The notes under the pieces were generated by a model, which was given only the letters and a program-made list of their open reading frames with translations, was not told where the DNA came from and made no database searches. A DNA stretch of 64,000 bases from Nicotiana tabacum (lineage: Eukaryota > Streptophyta > Magnoliopsida > Solanales > Solanaceae), in assembly GCF_000715075.1 (NCBI RefSeq), contig NC_134087.1, positions 190,929,276-190,993,275 on the forward strand, read 5' to 3'. Position numbers and translations under genes: made by a program. Of the stretch, positions 33,380-46,900 are shown piece after piece; positions within the stretch are counted from its first letter, which is position 1; each line of letters begins with the position of its first letter.

Positions 33380-33439
33380 GAACTACGCTTGACCTGATTC
33401 CTGTTAAGGATACGTAGGCAGCCTCACGACTCGGTCATA
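33380..33439 (+). other. Structured motif, post-integrase type (B)
   Basis: CTACG/CGTAG outer stem, TCCT/AGGA hairpin, TGACC/GGTCA crossing helix; second hairpin weakened (GACT for GGCT). Confidence 0.6.
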
Positions 33440-33703
33440 GTAAAATAAAATATCAAAAGATCCCCAAACAAGAAACTGGGGCAGAAGTTGTACTTGTAAT
33501 AAGAAATGTGATTCCAAGAGTTGTAATTTTAAACCCATGTCAAATTGTTTTGAGCCTTTGATACCCTTTATTTCTAACCCCATCCAAAGCCCACATTATA
33601 GTCCAAACAAAGACCTTCCGATCAGTCTTCGAGATATGCCAAGTTGAGCAAATAGAGTTGATTCATACCAGGATAACACTCTGGTCCAAGCAGGAAAAGT
33701 AAT

Positions 33704-34045
33704 GAAAATGAGAAAATCTTATTGGTAAAAACCCTCATGGGCACCATGAGGCGACGAAAGCTGAGAGAAAGTAAAAATGGGAGAGTCTTATCGGTGAAAA
33801 CCCTCATGGGCACCATGAGGCGACAAAAACTGAGATAAAGTAAAAATGAGAGAGTCTTATTGGTGAAAACCCTCATGGGCGCCATGAGTCGACAAAAGCT
33901 GAGAGAAAGTAAAAATGAGAGAGTCTTATTGGTGAAAACCTTCATGGGCACCATGAGGCGACGAAAGCTGAGAGAAAGTAAAAATGAGAGAGTTTTATCG
34001 GTGAAAACCTTCACGGGCACCATAAGGCTACAAGGAATTGAGGAA
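33704..34045 (+). repeat. 69-bp tandem repeats (B), about five units
   Basis: Same unit as in A with one unit fewer; sequence around each CATGGGCACCATG is kept. Confidence 0.85.
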
Positions 34046-35206
34046 CAAACAAATGAGAGAGGTTTGTTGGTGAAAACCCTTCAGGGCACTGCAAGTCGAT
34101 CAAGGTCCATAAGTTGGCAGAAAGTAAAATTGGGTTGTAGAAATCTTGGAGAACAAAGTAAAACAATTGGAAAGGAGATTGGTTAAATAGACTGGGCTGA
34201 TTAATCCAAAATGTATACCATGATCATTGGTGCCAGTGACTCCACTCAGATAAGTTCCTTTTTTCCTATCTCCAACAGTCATCCAAATTTGGATTTTCTT
34301 CTTTATTCTTAATTCTCAAAATCGTCGCATTTCATTGCTGTTAATTTTTACTCCTCTAAAGCTCTTCCAAGGTTAGCCTTGTTCCAACAAATAAGAAGGA
34401 ATGTCAAAGTATACTACCAAGATTCAAAATTGCACAAAGCAAAATACGGCTAGGACATGCTGGAGATAGTATGATGAAAAGTGGGACCTAGGGTGTAAGC
34501 AAAAGTTAAATCGGTGGAATGGTTCAGTAATGTCATAAGAGATGTATGGTTACGAATAAAAGGGTCAGAAATGAAAAAAACAGTTGGGGATCCTGCAGTT
34601 AAGGATCAATCATGAGGTCAAAACAATCCTTTCGACCGGTTCAAGGCAGTCTGTTGAAGCAAAGCAGGGCAAAGAGAAAACCCTCCCCAGCAAGAATGCC
34701 ACAACTAACTACCACATTTTAAACTTACAAGATTTTCTTTGATTTAAAAATAGGGGCAAAGATGGCATTTGTTTCAGGAAGCACCCTGTGAGGGAAGCAA
34801 GTACCATGCAGGTTTGATCGTATAAATTTTCAGGACCCTCCTGGAAAATGGGACATAGTTTAAAAATTGAAACAATCATAAGTAGCAAAATCTAGCATAA
34901 ATGTACCCCAAGGAATATAAGTTGGTTTCAAAGTTCGCATAAGAGTTGTCAGGACCCTCCTGGATAATGGGACATAGTTTAAAACTGGTTTAGATAACAA
35001 GATTTAGCAGAAGTCATGCCTTTAAAAGATATAGCTTAGATTTAAAATTGTCGTTTAGTTAAGAGTTGTCAGGACCCCCTGGATAATCGGACCTAGCTTT
35101 CAAATTCTTATTAATATTTGGTAATATGCTTCAGTTTAACACTCACATATGCGCCGATCTACCAAACAGGGGCAGAAAAATTTCTTTTGTTTTGTCTATA
35201 TTTGTT
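34046..35206 (+). other. Non-coding 3' region of B
   Basis: Counterpart of 16031-17190, with three CAGGACCC units at 34831, 34947 and 35068. No ORF of note. Confidence 0.6.
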
Positions 35207-35645
35207 GAAGTCAGTCCACCTGGAGAACAAGGAAGAACAGTTGAAGTATCAGCAATCAGGCGTCCACCTGGAGAACAAGGAAAAGCAGTTGAAGATTCAA
35301 TAATCAGGAGCCAACTGGAGAACAAGGGAATACAATTCGAGTCTCAGCAATCAGGAGCCCACCTGGAGAACAAGGGAATACATTTCGAGTTTCAGCAATC
35401 AGGCGTCCACCTGGAGAACAAGGGAGTACAATTCGAGTTTCAGCAATCAGGAGCCCACCTGGAGAAAAAGGGAATACAATTCAAATTTCGAGTAGTCAGG
35501 AGCCCTCCTGGAGAACGAAGGGAAGAAGCAATTCAAATTTTGAATAATCAGGAGCCCGCCTGAAGAACAGAAGAAATAAAACAATAGTCAAAGGAAGACA
35601 TTTAAAGGGTTCAACAATCAGGTGCCCGCCTGGAGAAGAAGGGAA
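35207..35645 (+). repeat. 48-bp tandem repeats (B)
   Basis: Eight to nine units of the GGAGCCCACCTGGAGAACAA type; unit number differs from A. Confidence 0.85.
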
Positions 35646-35892
35646 AGCATTTCAAAAATACCATTCAAGTCAGCCACAAAGGAACTTCTGAGGAAAATAC
35701 AAGTCAATGAGGCAGCATCAATCGCAAGATCAAATTTGAAAATAAATCTTTGTAAAGCATAGATTATAGCTTAGTCTAGCTTCTTCATTTTTGTCATGGG
35801 GTAATAAGGAGGTCAGTAGGCAGTATCAGCAGCAGCAACAACAATAACAGTAAAACCGCAGCTTCATGGTAGTCCCAGCTTCCAAAACTTCT

Positions 35893-35967
35893 CGAACTAC
35901 ATTGACATGATTCCTTTATAGCCAAGGATATGTAGGAAACCTTTGAAGCAGAGGTTCGGTCAAATCT
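35893..35967 (+). other. Structured motif, pre-PPT type (B)
   Basis: CTACAT/ATGTAG, TCCTT/AAGGA and AACCT/AGGTT all paired. TGACA replaces TGACC, leaving four pairs with GGTCAA. Confidence 0.6.
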
Positions 35968-36063
35968 TTCAAAAAAAAGCTTCCCACGGAGTGTTCAAAC
36001 AGGCAAAAATCGCTCGTATCCGCTCACTTTATCTTTGCACGAAAACTCTTTGTGTTTCCGGAT

Positions 36064-36076
36064 AAAGAGGGGTAGC
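36064..36076 (+). other. Polypurine tract before LTR3
   Basis: AAAGAGGGGTAGC directly before TGTGAGCACATG. Confidence 0.8.
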
Positions 36077-36622
36077 TGTGAGCACATGATTTTTGCCTTA
36101 TACGAATTACTCCAAAATAATTCACAAAATTAGGTCTTGGCTTTAATTATGTGTTATTTTAGGAATTATTGTGTGATTTTCCTAATTGTTTGCATATATT
36201 GGTGTGCATGTTTAATTTTATTAATGCATTAAAAATACAAAAATATAGCATTTGCATTTAGGATTTGATCTTAAATTTTTGTATTAATTAATAATTAGGT
36301 GTTTTACAAAAATAAAAAGAAGAAGAAGAAGAAAATATATAATAACACATTTTTAGTCAAATTGTGTGTTTTTCTTTTAATTTAGTATTTAATTATTCAT
36401 GATAATTATAATTTAGAGAGGATTAGTATTTTTAATATTAATTTTGGTGTTATAACTTAATTTAGGATTTTAATTTTGAAAAAATAAAACAAGGAAAAGA
36501 AGGAATTAATTTGAAAAGTAAAAAAATGAAAATCAAAGTTTGGGCTATTCTTTAAACCCAAATTTCCAGGCCCAAAAACACGCCCCATACCCGATCCAAA
36601 CTTCTAGTCTCTAAGACCATCA

Positions 36623-36657
36623 AAATGACGTAGTATAGGGACAGAACTACGTCATTT
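36623..36657 (+). promoter_or_regulatory. 12-bp perfect palindrome in LTR3 U3
   Basis: AAATGACGTAGT (36623-36634) and ACTACGTCATTT (36646-36657). Both arms differ from LTR2 at the mirror position, so the palindrome stays perfect. The arms now hold TGACG, the core of as-1-type sites bound by TGA bZIP factors. Confidence 0.5.
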
Positions 36658-37850
36658 CGATTTCAACAAATCTCACCCATCCATTCATCTACATCGAACG
36701 GTCCAGATTCCTAACCATTACTCGACCCCGACCCGCTTTTAGAACCTATCCGGTCCAGCCCCACTTAATTAAAACGACCCCGTTTCGATTAAGGATTCAA
36801 TCCCAGTCGTTGGATTTCAATCATCCAACGGCTCAAATTAATAATCCCATTTGTAATATACCTAAACCCCTCAGACCCCCCCTCAATCACCCTCGTCTCT
36901 TTCAAATTCCCCAAACCCTAGAGACCCGCTACCCTAATTTCCACCGGTTGTCGCCGGTGGCGCCGGCTTCGTTCGCCACCAATCTCACACCCCAGAACCC
37001 CCTTTATCTCCTCTTTCATAATCCATAGTTAGTTTCCTTCGAACACCCTTAAAACGGTTTGAATCTTGATTTTAGGCTATGAACCCTAGTAGCCGCCACC
37101 ATTTACCCTCGCCTTCCGATGGTGGCGCCACCTCCAATAAACCCCAAACTAACACCCTTGACCACCACAACCCCATCTTCCCTAATCCACGATCCGTTAC
37201 CTTCGAATCAAACCAGAACTTGTTGAATAATGAATCTAAGCTTCAAACCTAAAACTGCAAAGTCAAGATTCATCGAACATCTAAGCTAATTTTGACTTTA
37301 TCTGTGTATTCTTGATAAGAACACACAGTTAAAGTCAAAATTTGGTTTAAAAATTGAAGATTCGAAGGTTTTCTTCAGTTACTATTGACCGGTGAGTTCT
37401 TCTGTCCTATTTTCTATATTTATAGTTTAATTGGTATTATTCCGATGCTCGTCTTTCCTCATCTCTTTTTCTTTTCTCTGGTCGATTTCAATTGAAAACT
37501 CGACCAATCTTTTGGCATAAACTATCTTCTGTTCGTTGTTTTGTTTTTCAGAATGTTGGTGAATTTGTTCTTAAGTTTCATAGGTTTGTGTGGTCAGTTT
37601 GTTTAGAATCTGGAAATCATATCTCGTCTAAAAACTTAGTCGGTTAAATTAAAGATTATCTTGAGTTTGGTTAATTGTGTATAATAATTGACTGATTTAT
37701 GCAAGTGGTCACTAATTGAGAAACTTCTAATAGTGGTAGGGTAGAAATTGCATTACCGAATTAATTAAAAGCACTGAATCAGTGGACAATTAAGAAATAA
37801 AAAAGTGAATTGGTAATGGAGAAGGCACTAAGCTAATTGTCTATTTAAAA

Positions 37851-37860
37851 GAGTTGAACA
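37851..37860 (+). promoter_or_regulatory. Candidate TATA box of LTR3
   Basis: CTATTTAAAA in the same conserved block as at 19791. Confidence 0.4.
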
Positions 37861-39833
37861 GACTGAAAAACAGACAGAAATAGATACACAAAGAGAGCTG
37901 AAGAGATAGAGTCCAGAAAAATACAAAAAAAAGAAGCTAGATATCCTCTGCTATTCCATTGGTTCAGTAATTCTTGATTCGTTTAAGTTCTGCAAACAAT
38001 AGTGTTCAGTAAAGGGATTTGAATTGGTTTTATATTAGTTTTTTGGAAGTTTTTTTTTTGATCAAGCTGTGGTGAAGACCATTGTTCCATTGGATTTTGA
38101 ATCGATTTTCTTGTTTCGTTTACTAAATCTGGGTTGTGTTGTTGCTGCTTTTACTACGGATTACTGCTTCCTCATCTCTTTTGTTTCTCCTTACTCCAGG
38201 TACACTGTCGAAACTTGTCATGGAATTGAGTATTTACTAGCATGTAGAAGATTTAGAAGTTCAAGTCGAAATTTGAATAAGACATCTTAAATTTCTGATG
38301 TAGTTACTGTTAATCTTTACCATTATGTACGATTAGGTGTTTCATTTCGTTTGGTATAATTTCTGGTTTTTGTTGAGTGCTGGTTCATTTAGTTTGCTTA
38401 GATTCAATGTATAATTTCAGAATATTGGGTGTTACAATATTGTTTGGACTCTAGTTGCATGAATGGACTGTTTAAAACATGCTATAAGGATAGATTGTTT
38501 GAGTATATTGATTGGTTTTTCTGTAACCTAAAATTAAGAGTTGCTACGGCGAAGCACTGTCTATTATACAGTTAGGATTTGTACTGTGATAATTAACCAG
38601 AAGTTACCATCTAGATGGTGTGTATGAGCATGAATTCTTCAGGCTTGCTTGTGATTTTAGTTTTTGTTGGCAAATAAAAATGTAAGTGCGACCCCACCTG
38701 ATTTTAAGGTTAAGGTTCATGGGAAATTATGCGAAAATTGATTTTGAATTTGATAAGTGAAGGACTGGTTGAATCAGAAATCATGTAGGTGTCTAATTAT
38801 ATAAAAAATCAGAATTTCCTCTTGTTGAATCAGTTTCAATACTTCTAGCCTGGTATACAAAGTTGAGTTTGCTCTGGGTGGAGTGATGGTTATTTCATAA
38901 AACAAATGGTATGCATATCAGCTAAAGTTTCTCCCAACTTTACACGTAAACCATTTTGCAAGTTTTAAACACATACAATTGGTCTCAAGCATAGGAAGAG
39001 AACAAACAACTTATGAATATGGTGATCAAGCTTTAGACACATAATTAAATCAAGGGTACTGTTTTCGCGGTGTGGTTGTGATATTTAATTTCAAATTAGT
39101 TTTAATTACGTATCTCCTTAATTCTTCTAGTTGAATAGTTTTGAGGCGTGTCATTCACACATTTGAATTATATAACCTATGGCCATCATTTGATGAATCT
39201 TAATTCTTTGGAAATCGTTGCGTGCCACTTAGCGAATTCCCATGACCCTCGTATTAATGTAGATATAAAATAAATATTCGTAGAGAAACCTTTAAGGCCA
39301 TTTAAAATATTATCGTGATTGTGGGCACGTACACGTGACACGATTACGATTTCTTTAAAAATAAATCAAAGTATACGTTCGCGTAACTTCAGCTAAACTT
39401 TCATAATAATAGAGCATCGTTAATCGTGGACGAAATAAATATATAGTATCCCTAAGTCATAAATCGGTTAAATTTGTTTTTCTAATCATTCTTGTGAATA
39501 GACCATAAACTATAATAAATTTTCTTTATAAGATTATAGTAAGTTTCTTTTACATAAAGAAAAGTTTTTTTTCCTTTGAATAAATGTTATAATTATTAAC
39601 TGCCTAGCCATGAAAGTTGGAAATTTCTAAGTGTTAATTTGGTAGGAATATTTTATTTTTTTTTTAAAAAAGGGGAGAAGAAATATTATGTGCTAGAGAA
39701 AGATTATGTGCTTAAGATATATAATTCATAAAGTATTTTAGGTAGCTTGTTTGGAGTTTTGTTTTAATATCAAAAGACTATAAAGTTTCATTTTTTTTTT
39801 GTTTTGGTCAGTTTTCTATATTAGCAAAATTTG

Positions 39834-39945
39834 TTAACATAGTTCTTAAGAATGCAAATAGTTAATTTTTTGTGTGGAAATATTTTGTTTTCTGTTAACA
39901 TAGTTCTTAAGAATGCAAATAGTTAATTTTTTGAAATTTTAAGTA
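39834..39945 (+). repeat. 61-bp duplication next to a deletion junction in LTR3
   Basis: TTAACATAGTTCTTAAGAAT with its flank occurs at 39834 and 39895. At 39940 the sequence jumps from GAAATTTTA to AGTACGAGTAAATC, which are about 320 bp apart in LTR2. Confidence 0.8.
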
Positions 39946-40318
39946 CGAGTAAATCACACAATTAAAAACGGTAAAGGTAAAATGCATGTAGTTTCTAAAC
40001 ACGTAATTAAATAATTTAAGCAAAGTATAAATTGTTAAGCGACCGTGCTAGAACCACGGAATTCGGGAGTGCCTAACACCATCTCCCGGGTCAACAGAAT
40101 TCCTTATCCGGATTTCTGGTTCGCGGACTGTATTACAGAGTCAACCGTTCCTCGATTCGGAATTTTAAACCGGTGATTTGGGACACCCTAAATCTCTCAA
40201 GTGGCGACTCTGAATTTAATGTAAATAATCTCGTTCCGATTGTCCTTTAATTGGAAAAACTCCCTTATATTTTATACCCTTCTCCGGGGTGTAAAGTAAA
40301 AAGAAGGTGTGACAGCTC

Positions 40319-40336
40319 TGGCGACTCTGCTGGGGA
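40319..40336 (+). other. Primer binding site, element C
   Basis: TGGCGACTCTGCTGGGGA. The PBS-like TGGCGACTCTGA is again 117 bases upstream (40202-40213), behind a decayed hairpin. Confidence 0.8.
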
Positions 40337-41302
40337 ACGAACCCAGAATCTCTTGTTCAGGGTTCAGAATTTGAGCTTGTTAATGTGATTTACTTGGCTT
40401 TGTTTATTGTTAATATCACTGTATTTTATAAACCTTTGTGCTAATTGCTGTTTATTTACCGTTTTGATATTGGTGAACTATATATAAATTGATACGAAAC
40501 CCTTCCTATTTCTGAGTCATACCGTGCGCGTGACCCACCCTTCTGTTAGAAGTCATACCAAATAGAAAAAAACTGGGCCAAGTAACTAGACCGGGTAGAC
40601 TTTCGTGCTCCCGGTACGTTGCCCCCTTTTCGGCTCAAGCTGTCCGCTTGGGTAAGCTAGGTCTAGAACAGTATACCCCAGGTTTTACACTTAGAATAAC
40701 TCAGCTTCATGCCGGATCCCTAGTAGGAACTTTTGTTTGCATGATGTGCATTTGACTTCGGATTTGCATGTTGACCAGCTTATAGGAAAAAGTTAGAAAA
40801 GGAAAATCAATGTGAGAACCGAGAAAGAAAATTGGTTGTTTTTCGGAAAAAAATAATAATTTCCAAAATATTTTGAAATTCTGTCGAAATTTTGAAAGAA
40901 GAAAATGTTGTGTTTCTTTTAAAAAATTGTTTTATTATTACGAACTACGTAAGTTTGATTCTCGCCGGATGTGAGATACGTAGGCAACCCACATCGGGCC
41001 CAACTATTAAACAAAAATAAAAAAATAATAAATAGATAATAAGTAATTTAAAATGTGGGTACATAAATGTCATTGTGATGTCATAAGTAAGGCGATGTCA
41101 TTCTTGTCCAAAATATGCGGAATGTCCCCAAAAGGGCGCCAGAAGGCTGTTTTTGCAAGAACAGCCGCTTTTGGTCGTTTTTTTTTGCTGGTTATCAAAC
41201 AAAATCTTTAAATCTTCTTCATCAAAGTGTTTTTTTAATATTTTTTTTCAAAATGAGTCTTGATTTTGGTTTTTTTAAATTAAAATCACTCACAGGTACA
41301 AA
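40337..41302 (+). other. Untranslated leader of element C
   Basis: Shorter than in A and B by small deletions, for example after 40755. It keeps the donor candidate (GT at 40652), a leader-type structured motif (40941-41008) and the acceptor candidate before ORF1. Confidence 0.6.
40941..41008 (+). other. Structured motif, leader type (C)
   Basis: CTACGTA/TACGTAG stem with the CTCGC/GTGAG hairpin, identical in layout to B. Confidence 0.6.
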
Positions 41303-43363
41303 TTGAGCATCGTCCAAAACCTACCGTTCATAGATGCAGATGATTTGTATTTCGGCTTCAGATGTGGTGGCGTAAGTTAGGAGGAGATGGTCAGAAATGG
41401 GTCATTAAGTATTTGGGAGCTCTCACAGATATTATGAATGTTAAACCACGCGATGATTTGATTACGGCACTAGTGACTTTTTGGGGCCCTGTTCACAATG
41501 TCTTTCGCTTCTATGATTTCGAGCTTACTCCCACATTAGAAGAAATAGCTGGATATTCTGGTTTTGACAGAGATTTGAGAAACCAGAATCTTATTTTCCA
41601 ATGGCTCCCTCGGTACACCGATTCTCTGAATATCAGTAATCAAATCAGAAAAAGCAATGTTATCGAAGGGTGTTGTTCTTTCATCTTCCTATATTCAAGG
41701 TTTGAAAAGCCGGATGGATTTGAAATTTATGAAAAGGGCCTTACTAACAAACAAAACAAGGACACCTGACAGATTCACCGACGCTTCGCTTTCATGGTAG
41801 CTTTTCTAGGAATCATGGTCTTCCCAAACAAAGAGCGGACGATTGATATTCGCATAGCCAGAGTCGTACAAGTCCTCACTACCAAAGAACATCACACTCT
41901 TGCCCCGATCATTCTCTCAGACATTTATCGGGCGTTGACTTTGTGTAAATCCGGGGCAAAATTCTTCGAAGGTTGCAATATTTTGTTGCAAATGTGGTTG
42001 ACTGAACATCTCCGACATCACCCCAAGTTCATGCAGTATGGCCCAAGCAAGGACAATTTCATTGAGAGTTATGAAGAAAGAATAAAAGACTATAAATCTC
42101 TAGATGGGGTGGAAGCCTGGATATCCCATTTAAGATCTTTAATGGCGAGTCAAATTGAGTGGACTTTAGGATGGCTCCCGGTAAGAGAAGTGATACACAT
42201 GTCAACCTTGAAGAGTTATTTGCTGCTGTTGGGTTTAAGAAGCGTCCAGCTGTATGCGCCACAGAGAGTTCTAAGACAGCTAGGGAGATACCAAGTGGTG
42301 CCTGAGGATGAAGATTTGAGTGTGCAAGTAATTGAGCTATACCCCGAAGCCCCTCTCCCTGAGGCTTTAATCCAGCAAATTTGGAATGGTTATCGATACT
42401 TAAAAGATGATACCCAAATTCCAGATCCTTCAAAAGGCGAGATAAATCCGGGTTATGCAAGGAGGTTTGAGAAAAGATCCCGCGTGGATGATGCACCAGA
42501 ACCTGATCCTAGAAGGCCTATAAAAAGACCGCATGTTGAAGCGTTTGATGACAAAATCCAAGAACGGTTGGCTTGGGGAGAAAAGGAAAAGGGGTACAAA
42601 GCAACTATTCATGCCTTAGAAGAAAACCTGAGGAACCTCAATTTGGAGAGAGACTTACAAGCAGAAGAAGCAGAAGGTGAAAAGAAGAGTCTGATTAGCG
42701 AGAATAAAACTCTCCGCGCTCAGTTTCAACAGATGAAGAAAGCCTCTGAAGCGCTAGTGAGAAGTTGGAAAGATCAGAAAATCATTGCCAATCTGATGGA
42801 AAAAATGCAAGATTATGACTCCCCTTGACAAAGACTGAGAAGGCGTTAGACAAAGCTAAGGAAAAAATCATACAGTTAATGAGGAGGCCAAATCTAGTAA
42901 GGAACGCCAAGTAATGAGATGTGAAGAAGAAATGGCTCAATTCAACAGAGAGAAGGACCATTAGATACATTCAGAAGCTCAACTCCATGCACAGTTGGAA
43001 GAAATGAGAAGGTACAATAGAGAACATCAGCACGCAGATATTGATAGGGAGAGAGCACAGACAAGACTCGATCAGGCCAGACTTCGAGCTCAATTGGAGT
43101 CAGCTTTAGATCGCGAAGACCACATAAGAGATATAGCTACCACTCGCCAACAACGATTGCAAAACCAAGACCAAAATCTCCAAGATTTCAGAGCACAAAT
43201 CCATGATTTGGCTGTTTATACTTCTCAAAGTTACGTAAACTGCCAAGGGATGGATTATGAAAGGTTTCTAGAGCATGCACCTACTTTTGCCCGTCATCTT
43301 GCAATAGAGTTAGAGAGGATGTACCGTACACTAGGAGGTCAGCCGGGTCAAGCCCCACCGTGA
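41303..43363 (+). pseudogene. ORF1 of element C (broken)
   Basis: ATG is TTG at 41303; a one-base loss near 41346 shifts the frame. C keeps Gln and Trp where A and B have stops (FMQYGPSK and VEAWISH), so it shows the longest open run (41794-42828). Breaks: TGA 41767 (from TGG), one-base losses near 42823 and 42880, TAG 42961. The C-terminal coiled coil and the GGQPGQAPP end are present. Confidence 0.8.
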
Positions 43364-43576
43364 GCAGATGTTCCAGTGATTAAAAGCAAAAGATTGTGGA
43401 GTGAAGCGTAGTCATAGTTGTTGGAACTTTTCATATAATAGTCATGTTTTAGTTTACGTCCATGTTGAGTCTTTTAAACCATTTTCTTAAAGTGTTGTCC
43501 AAATGTAATGTCATTTCTGTCTTTGTATTGTTTCGTTTGTTAAAATAAATAAGAGTATTAATAATTGTTTCCACCA

Positions 43577-43645
43577 GAACTACGCTCGGTCTGATTCATG
43601 CAGGGTCATATACGTAAGAAATCTTCATAAGATTCAACCACGACC
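43577..43645 (+). other. Structured motif, ORF1-gag type (C)
   Basis: Decayed copy: CTACG faces CGTAA and bases are lost in the hairpin; the AATCTT/AAGATT hairpin is kept. The spacer 43364-43932 has no ORF and a 3' splice site candidate ends at 43851. Confidence 0.45.
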
Positions 43646-43932
43646 AAAAGAAAAGAATAAAATGAAAAGGGGAGGGAAATAAAAGATAGGCATGAGTGAC
43701 AATAAAAGGGAAAGGTCAGGAAAAGCTGGGATGACACGAGAAACTGAGCAATACATGATAGAAAATGGTTAATTGCCTAGGTGCATTGCATCCCAACCTG
43801 TAATTGCATATGTGTTAAACTCTAAAAACTAACAAGTTTGTTGTTTTCCAGAATTCAAGCAGTTAGTTTATCTAGAGCATACTGGCACATTATCATTACC
43901 AAACCAGATCAAAAGGACCAATACCAGAAATC

Positions 43933-46900
43933 ATGTCTATCCCGGATGTCGACACAAGTGTTGAGGTAAAGGAGTTGGACGTCAGTAAAATGAAAGAGGA
44001 GATGCTCAAACTTAAGCAACAGATGACCGAGATGTATCAGGCCTGGTCTAAAGGACAATCACCCCCAGCTTACCCTGCTAACCCTGCTTTCACCCGACCA
44101 CCGGCTCAAACTCAGGATCATTCTGCCATCGATCTATCCCCGAGCTTTCCCATTTACCAACACTACCGGGGCACCACTTCTCATACACCACAATCTCCAC
44201 CCCCTAAACCAATTCCATACCCTTCTCCACCAATAACTCCTGTCTTCGTAACACCTCCACCAGCTACACTCCACAAATCTCCTAGCGAGCCTATGTTCCA
44301 GGCCCAGGATAACCAATACTACCCCTCGAAACCCACTTTCAAAGCTCCAGAAACCCATTCCTATACTCCTCACTTTGACCTCCTCATAGAAGCTGATAAA
44401 CCAGTCAAAAATGCCGAACAGGAGGAGATGTTCAGGAAAGTTAAAAGCTTAGAACAATCATTCAGAGACATGCGGGGTTAAGAGGGAAAGTCAGCGTGGC
44501 CTACAAGGACCTATGTCTGTTCCCAAATGTGCAATTACTGGCAGGTTTCAAGATGCCCAAGTTCGATCTATACAATGGGCACGGCGATCCTATAGCCCAC
44601 TTGAGGGGTTTTTGCAGCAAGATGAGGGGAGCTGGAGGAAAATAATGAATTGTTAATGGCTTACTTCAGTCAGAGTTTGAGTGGATCAGCACTGGAATGG
44701 TACACCCGCCAAGACCATAGGAGATGGTACACATGGGATGATATGGCGCAAGCATTTGCTTGTCACTTCCAATACAATCTTGAGATCATTCCAGATCGAC
44801 TGTCCTTGACTAAACTTGAGAAGAAGCACAGTGAAAGCTTTAGAGAATATAGTTTCCGATGGAGGGGCAAGCAACAAGAGTAGATCCCCTAATGAAGGAA
44901 AGTGAGATGGTAGATTACTTCCTACAGGCTTTGGAACCTACTTACTATGGCCATTTGGTCTCAGCTATGGGAAAGTCATTCAACGAAGTAGTAAAGATGG
45001 GGGGCATGGTAGAAGAAGGCCTCAAGTCGAATAAAATCATGAGCTATTCGGCTATCAAAGCGACTACTCAGGCTATTCAGGGCGGCATAGGAGGGATTGG
45101 GAAGAAGAAAAGAGAGGAAGCAGCAATGGTTGATTCAGGAACATGGTCCGGATCCAGAGGTTCACCTTATCACTACAATCAACCTCGACCCCACCAACAA
45201 ACTTATCACCACAATCCACCCCAACACTACTATCCCCCACCAGAATCTCATTTTTCCGTCCACCATGCACAAGCATACAACCAACCTCCTGCCCATGCTC
45301 AATGGCGTGCTCCTGTCCTACCAAATACTTATCCACATCCACGAGCCTATCAAAACACTCCCGGACCAAGTTTCAGGCCTAGTCAAGCACTCAAGGGTGA
45401 AAGGTTGTAGAAAAAAAAACCTTTACTCCGTTGGGAGAATCATACACCAGTCTGTTCCACAGGCTAAAACAGCTAGATATGATAAGGCCGATACAGTCCA
45501 AACTGCCAAATCCTCCTCCAAAGAATCTTGTTTATACTGTCAGCTATGGGTATTGTTCTGGTACTCCGGGTCATGATACAAAAAAGTGCTGGCACTTGAA
45601 AAGTGCGATATAAGAGCTTATTGATACCAATAGAATTGAAGTTCAAGCTCCCGAAGCACCCAATATCAACAGGAATCTGATGCCAGCCCATCAGGAGGAA
45701 AATATGATCGAAATAGTGCATGCGGAGGGGGAACCTAAGAAGCCATCACAGACCGTCATGATGATTCGGTCCAGTGGAGTCAAGACAGATGAACAATCAG
45801 CAGATGAGAAGTTGGTGCTCAATCAGAGCAAAAAGAGTGTTGAGCCATCTATGGCAGTAGAGAAGGGGTCTTTAAGCAGAGTTGCAATGAAACAGGAAGG
45901 GGTAAAGGTGATTGTACTAGGAGCGTCCAACAAACCCATCATAATCATGGAAGGAGCCCGTGTAGATCTGGTTATTATGCCAATAACCCAATTATCAACA
46001 ATCAACAACAAGGCTTTACTCCATTGGGAAAATCATACACCAGTCTGTTCCACATGCTAAAACAGCTAGATATGCTAAGGCCGATACAGTCCAAACTGCC
46101 AAATCCTCCTCCAAAGAATCTTGACTATACTGTTAGTTGTGAGTATTGTTCTGGTACTCCGAATTATGATACAGAAAAGTGCTGGCACTTGAAAAGTGCG
46201 ATACATGAGCTTATTAATACCAATAGAATTGAAATTCAAGCTCCCGAAGCACCCAATATCAACAGGAATTCGATGCCAGCACATCAGGAGGCAAATATGA
46301 TTGAAATAGTGCATGCGGAGGGGGAACCCAAGAAGCCATCACAGACCGTCATGATGATTCAGTCCAGTGGATTCAAGACAGATGACCAATCAGCAGATGA
46401 GAAGTTGGTGCTCAATTAGAGCAAAAAGAGTGTTGAGCCATCTATGGCAGTAGAAAAGGGGTCTTTAAGCAGAGTTGCAACGAAACAGGAAGGGGTAAAG
46501 GTGATTGTACCAGGAGCGTCCAGCAAACCCATCATAATAATAGAAGTAACCCGCGCAGATCGGGTTATTATCAAGCCAGTAACCCAATTACCAACAATCA
46601 ATAGCAAGGCTATTCCATGGAATTACGAACGGGTAACGGTGATGTACAAAGGGAAGGAAGTCAAAGAAGAAATCTGTGAAGTACAGGGTTTAACTCGCTC
46701 GGGATGGTGTTTTATTCCCGAGGAGTTAAGAAGAGCTAAAAATAATCTAGCACTAATAAAGAAAGCCGTAACTGAAGAAGAAGCAGAAGAATTCTTGAGG
46801 AAAATGAAGCTGCATGACTACTCTATCGTGGAACAATTAAGAAAGACGCATGCTCAAATTTTCCTATTGTCATTATTGATCCATTCGGATGAGCACCGTC

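Larger units (their letters stand above)
36077..40314 (+). mobile_element. LTR3, shared by elements B and C (4.24 kb)
   Basis: Intact TG start and CA end. Very similar to LTR2 but without the SINE, with a 61-bp local duplication (39834-39933) and a deletion of about 320 bp right after it at 39940. Confidence 0.9.
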
